Shown here piece by piece: positions 1 to 14,900 of a stretch of DNA of 64,000 nucleotides. Each line of letters opens with the position of its first letter. Position 1 is the stretch's first letter. This stretch comes from Thamnaconus septentrionalis. Taxonomy: Eukaryota; Chordata; Actinopteri; Tetraodontiformes; Monacanthidae. The DNA is taken from the NCBI GenBank assembly GCA_009823395.1, contig CM020514.1, positions 14,587,466 to 14,651,465 of the forward strand, in the 5' to 3' direction. The notes below the pieces were generated by a model, which did no database searches, was not told the DNA's origin, and was given only the letters and a program-made list of their open reading frames with translations. Made by a program: the position numbers and the translations under genes.

Positions 1-7
1 CTGTCAG

Positions 8-3000
8 GGGGAACCTGGGTTACCTGGTTTGAGGGGCCCTGAGGGAGCACAAGGAGTTGGCACCCAAGGAGAAAAGGTAAAATGAACAGAATTTATTAAA
101 TGCAGAACCAAATATAACAAGAGGTTAATCAGATTATATGTGTTGGAATCTCAACAAGGGTGACCAGGGTCAAAGAGGCATCCGCGGATTACATGGGCCT
201 CCTGGAATTCCAGGACCCTCCGGACCAAAGGTAAAATATAGGACAAAGAAAATTCTGGCAACATGTTGCTATTTTGTAATCACAACCTTGATATTAAATA
301 CTTATATCAAGCCAACCAATATCTAACATGACTTGTGTCTTGAGTCTCTTGCCAATTCAAACTCTATTTCAGGGTGAGCGTGGAATGCCAGGCCTATTGG
401 GCCTGCCTGGGCAGCCAGGACGATCCATCTCAGGTCCAAAGGTAAGTTTGTGAAAAAAAAAAGAAAAGAAAAGAAAAGCTAAAAGCCTCTTAAAATAAAT
501 GAAATCAGTGGAAGATGGTTGCTGACAATATTTCTCATTGTGTTTGTCCAGGGTGATGTCGGTCCTCCTGGTCCTCACGGCCCTATTGGGGAAACTGGAC
601 ATGGCTTACCTGGACCAAAGGTTACCTTTAAATTTGTTTCTGTTTTTTGCATATTAAATCGTATGCATATCTCTTCACAACCTGTTTTATCAACCAGGGT
701 GAACGTGGTTTTCCAGGACTGCCAGGTCCATTCGGTCCAAAAGGCGAAGGTCTCCCTGGCCCTATGGTCTGTTTTTGAACATTTACTTTTATTATTTCAA
801 TGAGTTATGTTTAAATTCATCATTGAACCATCGGTTTTTAGGGTCCTCCTGGTCTGCCGGGCTTGCCAGGTGAACCAGGCCCAGAAGGAATAGGAATTCC
901 TGGTCCTAAGGTTTGTCGTGATCAGAAATATTTTTAAATCTGTAATATTGTTGCATGTTTTTTTAGACTAAGGAATGCTTTGATGCATTTCATTGTTTCA
1001 TGTCTTGCTCAGGGTGACGTTGGCTTTCGGGGTTTGCCAGGTTTGCCCGGGCCACCTGGAGAAGGCGTACAAGGACCACCCGTAAGAAAGACAGAAACCC
1101 AGTTGTTCATCATCAAGAAACTGAAATATGATTTACTGATATTTGACATTTCTTCAATGGTCTGATACATTTTATCATTTGTTTAAAGGGTAATATTGGT
1201 AGGTCAGGACCTCCTGGACCAATTGGACCTCCTGGAGAGGGTCTCCAAGGCCCAAAGGTAACAAGAAGCTGCCTTACCAAAGTGATCAGTGTTCTGGTTT
1301 GTAAACATAAAGTTATTATTTCCTGCCCACGTGATTTGAGTGAGGCGATGTAATACGGAAGCCAACAAAGCTGCTGCAGGACATATTGTAAACACAACTT
1401 TATGATCCACAAGAGAGGTGACATATTGAGTCAGTGAAAATAAAATCTAATTCCAGGGTGAGCCAGGATCTCAAGGTATAACTGGCCCAAGAGGGCCTCA
1501 GGGAGAAGGCTTCCCTGGAGCCAAGGTGAGGGATCCAAACGTATCTTTTAAAATTTTCATTGATGTTTTGTTTATCGGCTGTCTGACCTATCAATCACTG
1601 GTCCCTTTTTAGGGCGATCGTGGATTAAGTGGTGAGAGGGGAATGAAGGGATCCAAAGGAGACACAGGAGACACTGGACTCCCCGGTGAAGCGGTAAACA
1701 AAAAATATCCTTTTCTTCACTTTTTCCAACGCAACCAACGGTGTGAATGCACCAATGGTGGCTGCAATCCAGTTCAGTATACAGCATATTTTAGTGCTCT
1801 GTTTACAGTCTTGGGCAAATATCCTGCAACAATTGATGCTTAGTTGCACCTTCCACATGTTTGGAAGAGGACATTTTTATTGTACTTGGTAATGAGATTG
1901 TGTTGTGAAGTGTTGCAAGCCACTGCAAAACAGTGATCATATTTTCAACTTTTGTAAAATTTCAGGGAAGGTTCGGTGCAAAAGGAGAACCAGGCCTCAC
2001 AGTAAGGTTTACTCTTTGTCTTGTGCCGAAATGTTCAATTATTACCGTCAACCGTTATTAATGTCATTCTTTTCTTCTGCAGAGAGAGGACATCATTAAG
2101 CTTATCAAAGAAATCTGTGGTATGAGTCCAAGCCACTACAAGTCATCACATTCCAAAGTAGAATAGAATAGAAATATGTGAAGTCTATCCATAACTTTGT
2201 TTGCGAGAACACATTGCAGAAATCAAGGGTGTGTATAACAGCATTTTATTGTTTCCAGGATGTGGCGTCAAGTGCAAAGAGAGACCAATGGAGCTTGTGT
2301 TCGTCATCGACAGCTCGGAGAGCGTCGGCCCGGAGAACTTTGAAATTATCAAGGACTTTGTCACCAGGCTGGTGGAGAGGACCACAGTCGGGCGCAACGC
2401 CACCAGAATCGGCCTGGTCCTCTACAGTCTGGATGTCCATTTGGAGTTCAACTTGGCTCGCTATGTGACCAAACAAGACGTGAGGCAGGCAATCAGAAAA
2501 ATTCCCTACATGGGCGAGGGCACCTACACCGGCACGGCAATCAGAAAGGCGACCCAGGAGGCTTTCTTCAGTGCTCGGCCCGGGGTCCGAAAGGTTGCCA
2601 TTGTCATCACTGATGGACAAACAGACAAACGAGAGCCCGTCAAACTCGACATCGCAGTGAGGGAGGCTCACGCTGCCAACATCGAGATGTACGCCCTGGG
2701 CATTGTCAACTCCTCGGACCCCACACAGGCTGAGTTCTTGCAAGAACTCAACCTCATTGCCTCTGACCCCGACAGTGAACACATGTACCTCATCGACGAC
2801 TTCAACACTCTACCAGGTGACAAGTGGAAGACGCCACACCTTACGCAGTTTCGTCAACGGAATCCTTGGACTCTTGTATTGAGTGCTTGTATTTGAAAGG
2901 ATTGAAGTTGACTGGCGCTTTTGTTTTACTTTTTCAGCCCTGGAGTCGCAACTTGTCAGCCAGTTTTGCGAAGATGAAAACGGAGCTCTCATCTACAACC

Positions 3001-4309
3001 GGATAACTAACAGACACTGGAATGGCAACAACGGACACGGGAATGGTCTCAATGGCAACAATGGACATGTCAAGGAAATCAGTGGACAGCACGACATCTC
3101 TCTTACTGTTGATGGTGATATAAGTTACAGGACGAATGAGAACGACAATTATGAAGAGGAGATCCAAATTAATAGGCGCCCCATCATTCGAGGCCGCGGA
3201 GACACTTTCACGCTGCCCATCAGTGCCGATCCTCTTCCTTTCCAGGTAGCCACCAAAATACTGTTGAAATAGTCTCGGCTGATTGTAAAGGTTTCTTCAC
3301 AAGGCTAAATTCTTTTGTATTGTTTTCTTTAAAAAAAAAAAAAAATCTGCAGGTGGATGATGAGGACGATGAAGGTGAGGATTTAGATCTTGGAGGCCAC
3401 GCAAAGGGGGACAGTATTGCAGCTTTAGTTAACAAATCATCTTTACTGTCCGTGAGAGAAAGCTCTGCTGGCAAGGAGGAAGTTTCGTCATCATCATCAT
3501 CATCGCCCTCGTCCTCATCCTCATCAGCATCCTCCTCTTCATCGTCATCCTCGTCTTCATCTTCATCCATATTTACAACATCTTTGTCATCACCGAGCTC
3601 AGTTTCAGTGTCAAACGCAAACCAGTTTGAAATTGTTGTGAGTCCAGATGTATCTCAAGGTGAGAAATGTGTCCAAATAAAAACTGCTTGTGGGATTGTA
3701 TGGGAACACATTTTGGATTTTAAGATTATCATATATCATTATAATACACTTAATTTCCTGAGTTTTCCTTTGTTCTGTTTTAAATAACTACAATTCATCC
3801 CTAAAAGAACTCACAGCATTACATTTTCTTACATAGAGGGAAAAATACTCAAATATGGAAATATGAGAGCAAAGAGCACAATAATCCTGATTTCATTCAA
3901 CTGAATTTCATTAATCTTTTATCTTTGTGTTTGCACTGGTAAGGGCTTCTGAGACTAATGGGATATAAAGTTTGAAACAACATACCTCCAACATGCATAA
4001 TATAAATATTCTCTGGAAAATGTACCTTTTCCTCCACAGAGGCTCCGTCTGTTGATCCCCGCTGTGTCCTCGCTTTGGAACAGGGCACCTGCCGCCAGTA
4101 CAAAATCCACTGGTACTATGACAAGCAGGCCAATTCCTGTGCGCAGTTCTGGTACGGAGGCTGTGGCGGAAATGACAACCGCTTTAAGACAGAAGAAGAA
4201 TGCAAGAAGACATGTGTTATAAATAGAAGAGGTAAGCAACATACAAGCAAAAAAAATACAAAGTTTGTTTTCGTCTCTGACTTCAAACTGTTTGTCCTCT
4301 GCAGGATAA
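8..4309 (+). CDS. col28a: Collagen XXVIII-type alpha chain, 3' part (5' end outside window)
   Basis: Secreted extracellular-matrix collagen of the von Willebrand A type. Exons: 8-76, 159-230, 373-441, 552-620, 698-766, 842-910, 1013-1081, 1189-1257, 1457-1525, 1613-1693, 1966-2001, 2083-2119, 2259-2816, 2938-3245, 3353-3659, 4040-4231, 4305-4309; 715 residues in phase. The first eleven encode Gly-X-Y, mostly as 69-nt units. Exon 2259-2816 is a vWA domain with a complete MIDAS (DSSES, the Thr in GEGTYTG, the Asp in TDGQTD). A linker follows with an Asn/Gly/His repeat, an RGD, an acidic stretch and long Ser runs. Exon 4040-4231 is a six-cysteine Kunitz domain whose P1 residue is Arg (GTCRQY). 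The order collagen-vWA-Kunitz is diagnostic of type XXVIII; fish carry several paralogues and I cannot tell which this is. Only 5 coding nt lie in the last exon. If intron 4232-4304 were retained, a basic tail would be added. Confidence 0.9.
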
Positions 4310-5135
4310 AGAAGAAGAGATCATCATAAGACGGACTTCCTCATTGAGAAAATGTCTTGGGATGTCATGCATTTTGTTGGTTGTATTTGGAAAGTTAATG
4401 CACTGTACTTGTTCTTTCATGACACAAATGCATATTGTATCATTTGCACAATGCAATGATAATAGTCATGACTGAATTGGATTCTCTAAAACACACTAAA
4501 TCTTAGTCCAAGAGATATCTGGAAAATATCACCATTCTTACCTCATTGTTTATTGTGATTGATAAAGCAGAATAAATCCTTCAGCTACATTTTCTTATTG
4601 CTTATACATTGATGAGCCACATGCCTCGCATTTCCTGAATTTGCTCTAATAAGACACAAATAAGATTATTGTTTGTTGACGATGCAATATGTTGAATATT
4701 CGTATGTTTGTTTATACAACTTTATGTCTGTTTAGGTTATATAAGGCAGCTGTAAAATAGAGCCATTATTTCTGCCTGCTGTTTTCAAAGAGCCAATGTG
4801 AAATTCATTGTGTGATAGACTCTTGCAGCAAAACATCCATTAAAGATCAGTTTCACGTTTATACCCGTTTAAAGGTTTTGTACGTTTTAAATAATAAAAG
4901 ATAAAATACAAGTATTGCATTCCTACATTTATTTATTTAAAGAATAATAATAATTGGTCAAATAATTGGTCAAATGTGGAACGGACGGCAACATTATTGT
5001 CCTACTTGCTTGCCGTCCGTTACCAAGGTGATTATGACGCTTGGATCTTTCCCATTACCTGCGGGTATCCAGCAGTAGCAACTATCCTAAACTAAATTTA
5101 CCTCTTCACAAAAGGAAAAGAAAAGAGCAACAGTC
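4310..5135. other. Collagen 3' UTR and bbs5 upstream region
   Basis: Non-coding. It holds the collagen 3' UTR, with poly(A) signals AATAAA at 4571-4576 and 4893-4898. It then holds a 12-bp perfect inverted repeat (4980-4991 and 5010-5021) and an X-box-like motif (5019-5032), just before bbs5. No other gene is seen. Confidence 0.7.
5019..5032 (+). promoter_or_regulatory. X-box-like (RFX) motif upstream of bbs5
   Basis: GTTACCAAGGTGAT lies 104-117 bp upstream of the bbs5 ATG. The first half-site fits the RFX consensus GTNRCC exactly; the second (GGTGAT) is 4/6 to RGYAAC. BBS genes are classical RFX/DAF-19 targets, which raises the prior. Function is inferred. Confidence 0.5.
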
Positions 5136-7813
<2,678 letters not shown>

Positions 7814-8018
7814 AATGTTCAACATAAACAACAAGAGGACAAGCTCTGTGTAGATATCCAGATCACAAAACATCAACCTAATTATTTATAAGTCTTGTAA
7901 ATGTATGTATTTTTTGTATAGATTATATAAAAAATTGAATTTATTGTTGGGATGTTAAAAGTTCATAAGTCTGTTTGTATTTTGTAATGATGTGAAATTT
8001 GTAGGTCTATTCTGACAG

Positions 8019-8024
8019 AATAAA
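8019..8024 (+). terminator. bbs5 poly(A) signal
   Basis: AATAAA 206 nt after the bbs5 stop codon, the first canonical hexamer in the 3' UTR. Confidence 0.7.
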
Positions 8025-8672
8025 ATTTTCAAGACAGTCAATGACTTCAATTGTATTACAGACAACATGGAAAGTCCGTGTGGAAAGAACCCACTGATCT
8101 CAGGCTAAATCCTCTGCGGCACAATGCGTTCGAGCGTTCCAAACACAGGACACACTGACACACTGTCACGTCCTGTGGCAGCTGTCTACTTGTCGCGTCA
8201 CCTCCTCTCTGTCTGTGTCTTACACACAGCAGTGAGTGATCCTCACTGCCTGTATATGCTCGACTCACTCCACAGGTAGATGCTCTTCTAGTACAATTTA
8301 ATTTTGTGACCACAGTGAGATGACAGGTGTAACAAACACTTCTGCCTTCGTGTTGAGTGTTGTGTGATTCAACTGTCTGTTGAAAATGTTATTATACTCT
8401 GACAGATTACATAAAAAGATCACAGGCTATTTTTTGCGTGGCAGCAGGTCCTAAAACAATGTTGTCCCAAGGCTCCACAGTCATTTTTACACCATGACAG
8501 CTGAGGGAGCTCTCCGCTATGGCCTCCCCCAAATTCTTCATGGATGGAGGATCCGGCTATATTTAGAGGGGCCACAGTTATATTGAAGTGGCTTCTGACC
8601 TGGCTGCCTATAGTTCTGACTGTAGCAGCTCTTAAGACGGTCTGCTCCTAAAACCGCTCTCACAGCGACAGA
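8025..8672. other. bbs5-klhl41 intergenic region / klhl41 promoter
   Basis: Non-coding, about 650 bp. It contains two CAGCTG E-boxes (8179-8184, 8498-8503) and a MEF2/TATA-like element (8557-8566), the composition expected of a muscle promoter. The short open frames here carry no recognisable domain. Confidence 0.6.
8557..8566 (+). promoter_or_regulatory. MEF2-like / TATA-like element of klhl41
   Basis: CTATATTTAG matches the MEF2 consensus YTAWWWWTAR exactly and contains a TATA-like core, 107 bp before the klhl41 ATG. With the E-box at 8498-8503 it fits muscle-specific transcription. Binding is inferred. Confidence 0.45.
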
Positions 8673-11007
8673 ATGGATCCTCAGGGCTTGAGAGAAGACC
8701 TCCGCTTGTTTCAAACCACCTTGCTGCAGGACGGCCTCAAGGAGCTTCTCAACGAGAACAAGCTGATCGACTGCGTGCTGAAAGTCGGGGACAGGAGCAT
8801 CCCCTGCCATCGGCTCATCATGGCCGCCTGCAGTCCCTACTTCCGGGAGCTTTTCTTCGCAGCCGATGGCAAGGAGGTGGGCCAAAAGGAGGTGGTCCTG
8901 GAGAACCTGGACGCCAATATGATGGAGATGATCGTCAACTACATGTACTCGGCAGAGATCGACATCAACGACGACAACGTGCGGGACATTTTGACTGTGG
9001 CCAACCGCTTCCAGATCCCTTCGGTGTTCACAGTCTGCGTGAACTACCTCCAGAAGAAGTTGTCAAAGAACAACTGCCTTGCCATTTACAGGCTGGCGCT
9101 GATGCTGAACTGCGCCCGGCTGGCAATCGCGGCTCGAGATTACATCGCGGATAGGTTTGAAGCCATCGCCAAGGGTGAGGACTTCCTGGAGCTGGCGCAT
9201 CCTGAGCTGTTTGCCATCATCGGGGCGGATGCGCTGAACGTAGAGAAGGAGGAGGTGGTGTTCGAGACCCTCATGAGGTGGATCAGGAAAGACAAGGAGC
9301 AGCGGGTGAAATCTCTTGGAGAGGCTTTCGACTGCGTCCGTTTTCGCTTGCTGCCTGAAAAGTATTTCAAGGAAAAGGTGGAGAAGGACGAGCTGCTCAA
9401 GAGCGATCCTGAGCTCTTCAAGAAATTCAAGGTCATTCGGGAGGCTTTTGCAGGGAAGCTTCCTGAGAAGAAGAAGGGACAAAGCGACGAGGAAGGCGAG
9501 GAGGCAAAGCTGCCAGGCTTCCTGAACAACGACCGCAGGTACGGCATGTACGCAAAGGACATGGTCCTGATGGTCAGCGACACGGCTGCAGTGGCCTACG
9601 ATGTCCAGGAGAACGAGTGTTTCCTCGCTGCTATGGCTGAGCAGATCCCCAGAAACCACGTTTGTCTGAAAACGAAGAAGAACAGCCTGCATGTGGTCGG
9701 TGGGCTCTTTGTGGATGAGGAGGACAAAGAAACTCCCCTTCAGTGTTACCACTATCAGGTAGGAACTGAAAACTTTGGATGCCAAAGTCATTTTCAGTTC
9801 ATTTTGTCATTGCACCTGCATTCATTTGCACTTCCTTTTCATTTTGTGTTGCAGCTGGACTGCCTCACTTCTGACTGGATTGCTCTGCCGCCCATGCCCT
9901 CTCCCAGGTGTTTGTTTGCGATGGGGGAATTTGACAATCTGCTTTTTGCCGTGGCAGGAAAAGATTTACAGACTGACGAGTCTCACGACACCGTCGTGTG
10001 CTACGACACCGAGTGAGTTCAGCAAGTGCCAGTGCACACTTATTAAATTTCTTTTCATGTTCCACTGATCACTTCATTTTTCCTACTATAGAAAAATGAA
10101 GTGGAGCGAAACAAAAAAGTTGCCACTGAAGATCCATGGCCACTGCGTGGTCTCTGAGAACGGGCTGGTGTACTGCATCGGAGGCAAAACAGATGACAAG
10201 TAAGAGTCTCCTAAAAAAAGACAAAAAATTCCATCAAGGGGTCAAAATCTGCCTTCACATTGTGTCAATTTCCTATTATTCTCTCTGGTACAGTAAGGCA
10301 ACCAATAGGATGTTTGCCTACAACCACAAGAAGTCAGAATGGAAGGATGTGGCCTCGATGAAGACACCCAGGTCGATGTTTGGTGCCGTTATTCACAAGG
10401 GGAAGATTGTTGTTGCCGGCGGAGCCAATGAAGAGGGTCTAACGGCTGCGTGTGAAGCCTACGACTCCGGAACCAACAAGTAGGTTCATCCTCAGGGGCC
10501 GTGACGGTGATGCAGCTATCATGATGACTGTTATTTCCACTTCTGTGAAGATTGGTTAGGATATCCTTGGGTCAGGAACATAGGAAAACTTAAAAAAAAG
10601 AAAAGAAAAAGAAAAAAGATAAAGACAGGATTTTGATCATGCTTATCGCCCTGTTTGGAAGGTGGTCACCCTTCCCGGAGCTCCCCCAGGAGAGGAGTTC
10701 AGTCAATCTGGTCAGCTGCGATGGGGTGTTGTACGCTGTCGGCGGCTTCGCAATGGTGGAGAATGAAAACAAAGAGTGTGCACCCAGCGAAATGACAGAC
10801 ATTTGGCAGTATGTGTTCTTTTTTCCAAAATTATAGAATACAAAATATTTCCTTTTGTGCATTATAGCCTAAATGCTTTTTTCCTGCGTTCTCAGGTATG
10901 AGGAAGACAAGAAGCAGTGGGTTGGTGTGATCAGAGAGATGCGTTACGCAGCTAGCGCCTCCTGCATGTCCATGCGCCTGAATGCAGCCAAAATGCCAAA
11001 ACTGTAA
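8673..11007 (+). CDS. klhl41: Kelch-like protein 41 (muscle BTB-BACK-kelch, CUL3 adaptor)
   Basis: KLHL41 is a sarcomere-associated CUL3 substrate adaptor and stabiliser of nebulin in striated muscle. Exons: 8673-9758, 9855-10012, 10092-10199, 10294-10479, 10662-10808, 10896-11007; 598 residues, against 606 in human. BTB (about residues 25-130) contains [20 protein letters not shown] (about 135-240) contains [20 protein letters not shown] Lys/Glu-rich linker (about 262-278) precedes the kelch blades (about 315-590), whose VVGGL, VVAGG and AVGGF strands can be read across exons 1-5. Similarity is to KLHL41 rather than its paralogue KLHL40, and the place between bbs5 and fastkd1 is conserved. 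Many fish keep two copies (a/b); this sequence alone does not decide which. Confidence 0.96.
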
Positions 11008-11908
11008 AAAGGGACACAAAGAGCAAGCTGCCTCTACTGCAGTGGGCAAGCGTACAGTGTAACACTCCCTTGTAATTACATTTTTATGTTTTCATTTCAT
11101 TCATTCATTTTTGTTTTGTTTTGTGTAGATATTGCATAGTCGCATAATTTTATGATAGGTTAGAGGCTTCCTTCCTCGTCTTGGTAGCCTGTGACCTACT
11201 CCAATCATTTGTACTGTTTTCCACCAATTAAAAGATTATTTAGGATAATAGGTGTGACTGGTTTCATGGCCAATGGATTCTGTTACTACTCGAAAACAGC
11301 ATCTTAGAACAGATTGTTTCACTTTTCAAATCTGACAAGTATATTTATGTGGAGTGCACGTTTACAGTTGCAGTAAATACAATGAAAAGACTTTTATACC
11401 ATGTGACATGCGCACAGCCTCAGACTAGAAAAAGTGTTATGTAATCTAAAAGAATACATGGGCAAACAATGTAGAAATAGAATTCAGCTTCTTAAGGCAC
11501 ACTGATGATACCCTGTCACCATACAATACAAATGAAGACGCTGAAAACTTGTTACTAAAATATTGCTTTTAATAAAAAGTACATCAAATGCACTCTCATT
11601 CAACGTGAACGAGGTAGATTCATGATAATATCTTCCATAATAACAAAAATAAGAAGCACTTTATGCAAATCAACAAGAAGATCCAAATAGCTCAGACCTG
11701 AAGGTCACATTTTATTCTTCGATAAATAAATAATTCAAGAGGAAAGCTCTTTAAATATTTTGCTTTTTAAATATTCCTTCCAGGCATCCTGTGTTGACAG
11801 CTCCATGGAGTTCCATTCATAGTGAGGAATCTGTTTGTTTTTTTTTAAAAAATAAGAAAATTATTCAGCTGCTCTGAGAATCAACATGCAATAATACACA
11901 CATGATCT
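11008..11908. other. Convergent 3' UTRs of klhl41 and fastkd1
   Basis: Non-coding. klhl41 poly(A) candidates on + are ATTAAA at 11227-11232 and AATAAA at 11571-11576. fastkd1 on - has AATAAA at 11711-11716 (read as TTTATT on +). No gene is seen between them. Confidence 0.65.
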
Positions 11909-14900
11909 TCAGTGAATGATGCCACCCTTCACCTGAACCACACGATATCCCAGCATCTCCAGGTGTCTTTTCCTCATCAGGGCTTCACCTTTGATGTGGC
12001 GAGAATTCTTACAGAAGGTCTTTGAGTCGAGAAAGTCCACAGCAACACTGAAGCGGAAGCAAAGTAATGTCACAATGTAATGGCTTCTCTTTATATTTTT
12101 CCTTGAAAAGTGTTTAAAGTCTGTGATGTGTTACCGCTGAGCTCCGGGCGGCAGCTCGTCCCCGACGTTTACGAGCGAGCTGGTGGCCCAGTGAACCTTG
12201 TCAGACATCTGCAGCGTGCTGGGTTCGCTGAAGGCCAGCGGCTGCATGTGTCTGTCCAGTACGCATTCAAAATCTGAGATAAACAAAAAACACGCAGCAT
12301 TTTCATTTTCTGTCTGTGAGCCAAGGCACGTTAAGTGTTTCAATGGCAGAACTGATGAAAGATTTTGCCAAATAAACGGTTCAAAACTCACCAACAGTGT
12401 AAAAATAAGGCGTGACCACTGCTACTCGAACACGATTGATGCCATCCAGAACTTCACCCAGCATTTTATGGATGCGCTGCTGAGCAGGACTGATTGCATT
12501 GTTGCCTAAAAATTAACAAACATATTTATGCAAAAAAAAAACTTTCAAAAAGACAAAAGACCATCATCAGAAATGTCTCTACCTCTCTTTTGTAACTGCT
12601 GGCAGTAGCGTTCATGAAACCAAGGCACCTGGAACTCAGGACACTCGAGACAGACGGCGCGGTTGAGCTCCATGAGGCGGAGTCTGGTCCTCATGTTGAG
12701 TGCATCAGGGAGGGCTTGAAGAATTGACAATAACCAGTTATTTGACTGAGCATGTGTGGGATGGATATGTTGCTAATGGTGCAAACCAGTCATTACAATC
12801 GAAACACCAAATTTGCAAAAAAGGGAGGCGTACTTTCCAGCTGAGCGTCCAGCCTTCCCAAGAAGTCGATGCTGAAGATTTCTCTGATGAGTTCTTCAGG
12901 GAACCAGTCGGCCACAGCCAGGGAGTACGCCAGGAGAACCAGCAGATGTGGATCAAAGGAGCCTTAAAAACACAGAACAATAAATAAATAAATAATTCAG
13001 AGAAGAAAATGTGAGGAAAAAAACAAAAGAAGTTTTTGTGATCCACTCACTAATATGAGGAATGACTCGCTGAATGCAAACGTCATACAAGTCGTCTGCT
13101 TGTCCAGGGTCATAATTCAGGATGGAGAACGGCAGCAGCATGGCATATGTGGCTGAGTAGTGAATCTTAAAATGTTGCAGGAAAGTGTGATTAGTAACGA
13201 GTTATTTTAAATGACTGTAGGCTTCACTTGTGAACTGTCAAAAAAAAAAAACACCTTCTCAATGTCTTTAATGGCCACGCTGGCGATACGATCCATAAGA
13301 GGAGGGCACAGGTGATTGATCCTGGTCAAGAAGAACGCCAACTCCGGCACATTGGTCCAGTTTATTTGGTCCATCATCCTCTGCAGCATGGACAACATCT
13401 GCTCCACCAGCACTTCCTCGAACCACTCGCCGGAGATGTACTTGAGCTCCTCCAGCACCAGGTCCAGCCGGTCAGCCGTCTGCAGCCGCTCGTGGCCACA
13501 GTGGTTGAGGGTCTGCAGCAGCCGCATGTACTTGCTGGGAGTGTTGTGGCGGTAGGAGTGGTCGTTGCGCATCCACTTGGCCACGGCCGCCGACAGAGCG
13601 CTGAGGTCATTGAGGCTGCACTGGGCCACCACTGCCTCCACCCGCGAGATCACGGCGTCCTCGAGGCGCGGCGACGGCAGCATGGAGAGCACGCGGGTCA
13701 GCATGGTCACCTCGTATGGGAAGACGCTCCGCTGCAGGAAGCTGTGGGGTAGACGTGTCATCGGTGTCTGTGTGAGGAAGCGCAGTTTCACAGTTCACAA
13801 GATCAAAAAACAAAAAAACAAGCACTTACTTGACCAGGATGTTTCTCAGTTTTGCAAAGAGCTCTGGGTTCTGGTATTGCATCAGAAAAAGGGCTTGAGT
13901 GATTCTGGCCACCTCCACTGGCTTGTAGACATGAAGGTTCCTTTGGATTACTGATGCAATTCTATATTACAGCGTTGTTAAGAAAGGGTACAGAAGGATG
14001 AAGAACAACAAGAATTACATCATGGAAAGCTTAAAATATGTTCAGATTAAGCTGAAAACTTTCAAGTGGGACATATATGCAACAATGTAACATAATATGG
14101 ATCCAAACTGACCATTTTGACACAAATTACGATTTCTCACCTGTCAGCACCTGTAGTCGGTTTAAAAAATATGAGCTTACTAATGTGTAACTGATTGAGA
14201 TAAACACTCACTTGTTCATCAGGCTGAGATTTCTGCTCTGGATCTCCTCCAGAGCCTCAGCTACAGCCAAAGCCTGCTGTGCACTGAGCTCATCCGCCAG
14301 CAGGAGGGCGGTGTTCTCCAACCTAAGAGGGACCAAACCACATTAAACAGTCCAGGAATCACTTCAAGAGACATTTGCAGAGAGCATTACGAACCGTTCT
14401 CTGGTCTCCGGACAGGCCATCGGACCCAGAGCCACAAACAGCTTGGTGAAGGAAAATGGCTCAGTGCTAGTCTCAACTAGTTCTGTGAGTCTTTGTTTCA
14501 CCGCCAGCCTGAAGTCACAGTTGTTAAACTGCAGGGACTGATACAAGCCCATGATGATGCTGATGTTCTCCGCGTCCAGCCTGGGGATGTTCCGCAGGAG
14601 GATCTTGTTGCACTTCTCCAGCAGAGGCCGGTGATTGTGCTTGATGTTGCGCAGAAACTGTACCACCCTCCGCGGGCTGTTGTAGTTGGAGGCGTCCATG
14701 GTCTCCAGGAGATCGTCCGCCCTGTGCAGGAGGGCGTCCCGAAGTCGGGTGGACACCAGGGACGACACGCTGATCATCAGCGTAGTAAGAACCCTGGAAA
14801 ACATTGCATAGTTATTAACACATGCAACGACTGTTCACATTCTAAGTTAAATGATTTGGAGTCTGATGACTAACCTTGCATCATCAATGGACGATAACCT

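Noticed and set aside
1..1700. Bacterial or viral collagen-like gene, or a CRISPR-like regular array
   Set aside because: The regular 69-nt units are collagen exons separated by unique introns with GT-AG ends, and they join in phase to vWA and Kunitz exons.
9063..9791. 242-codon minus-strand open frame
   Set aside because: Antisense shadow of klhl41 exon 1, Leu-rich as expected from reversing Lys/Glu codons.
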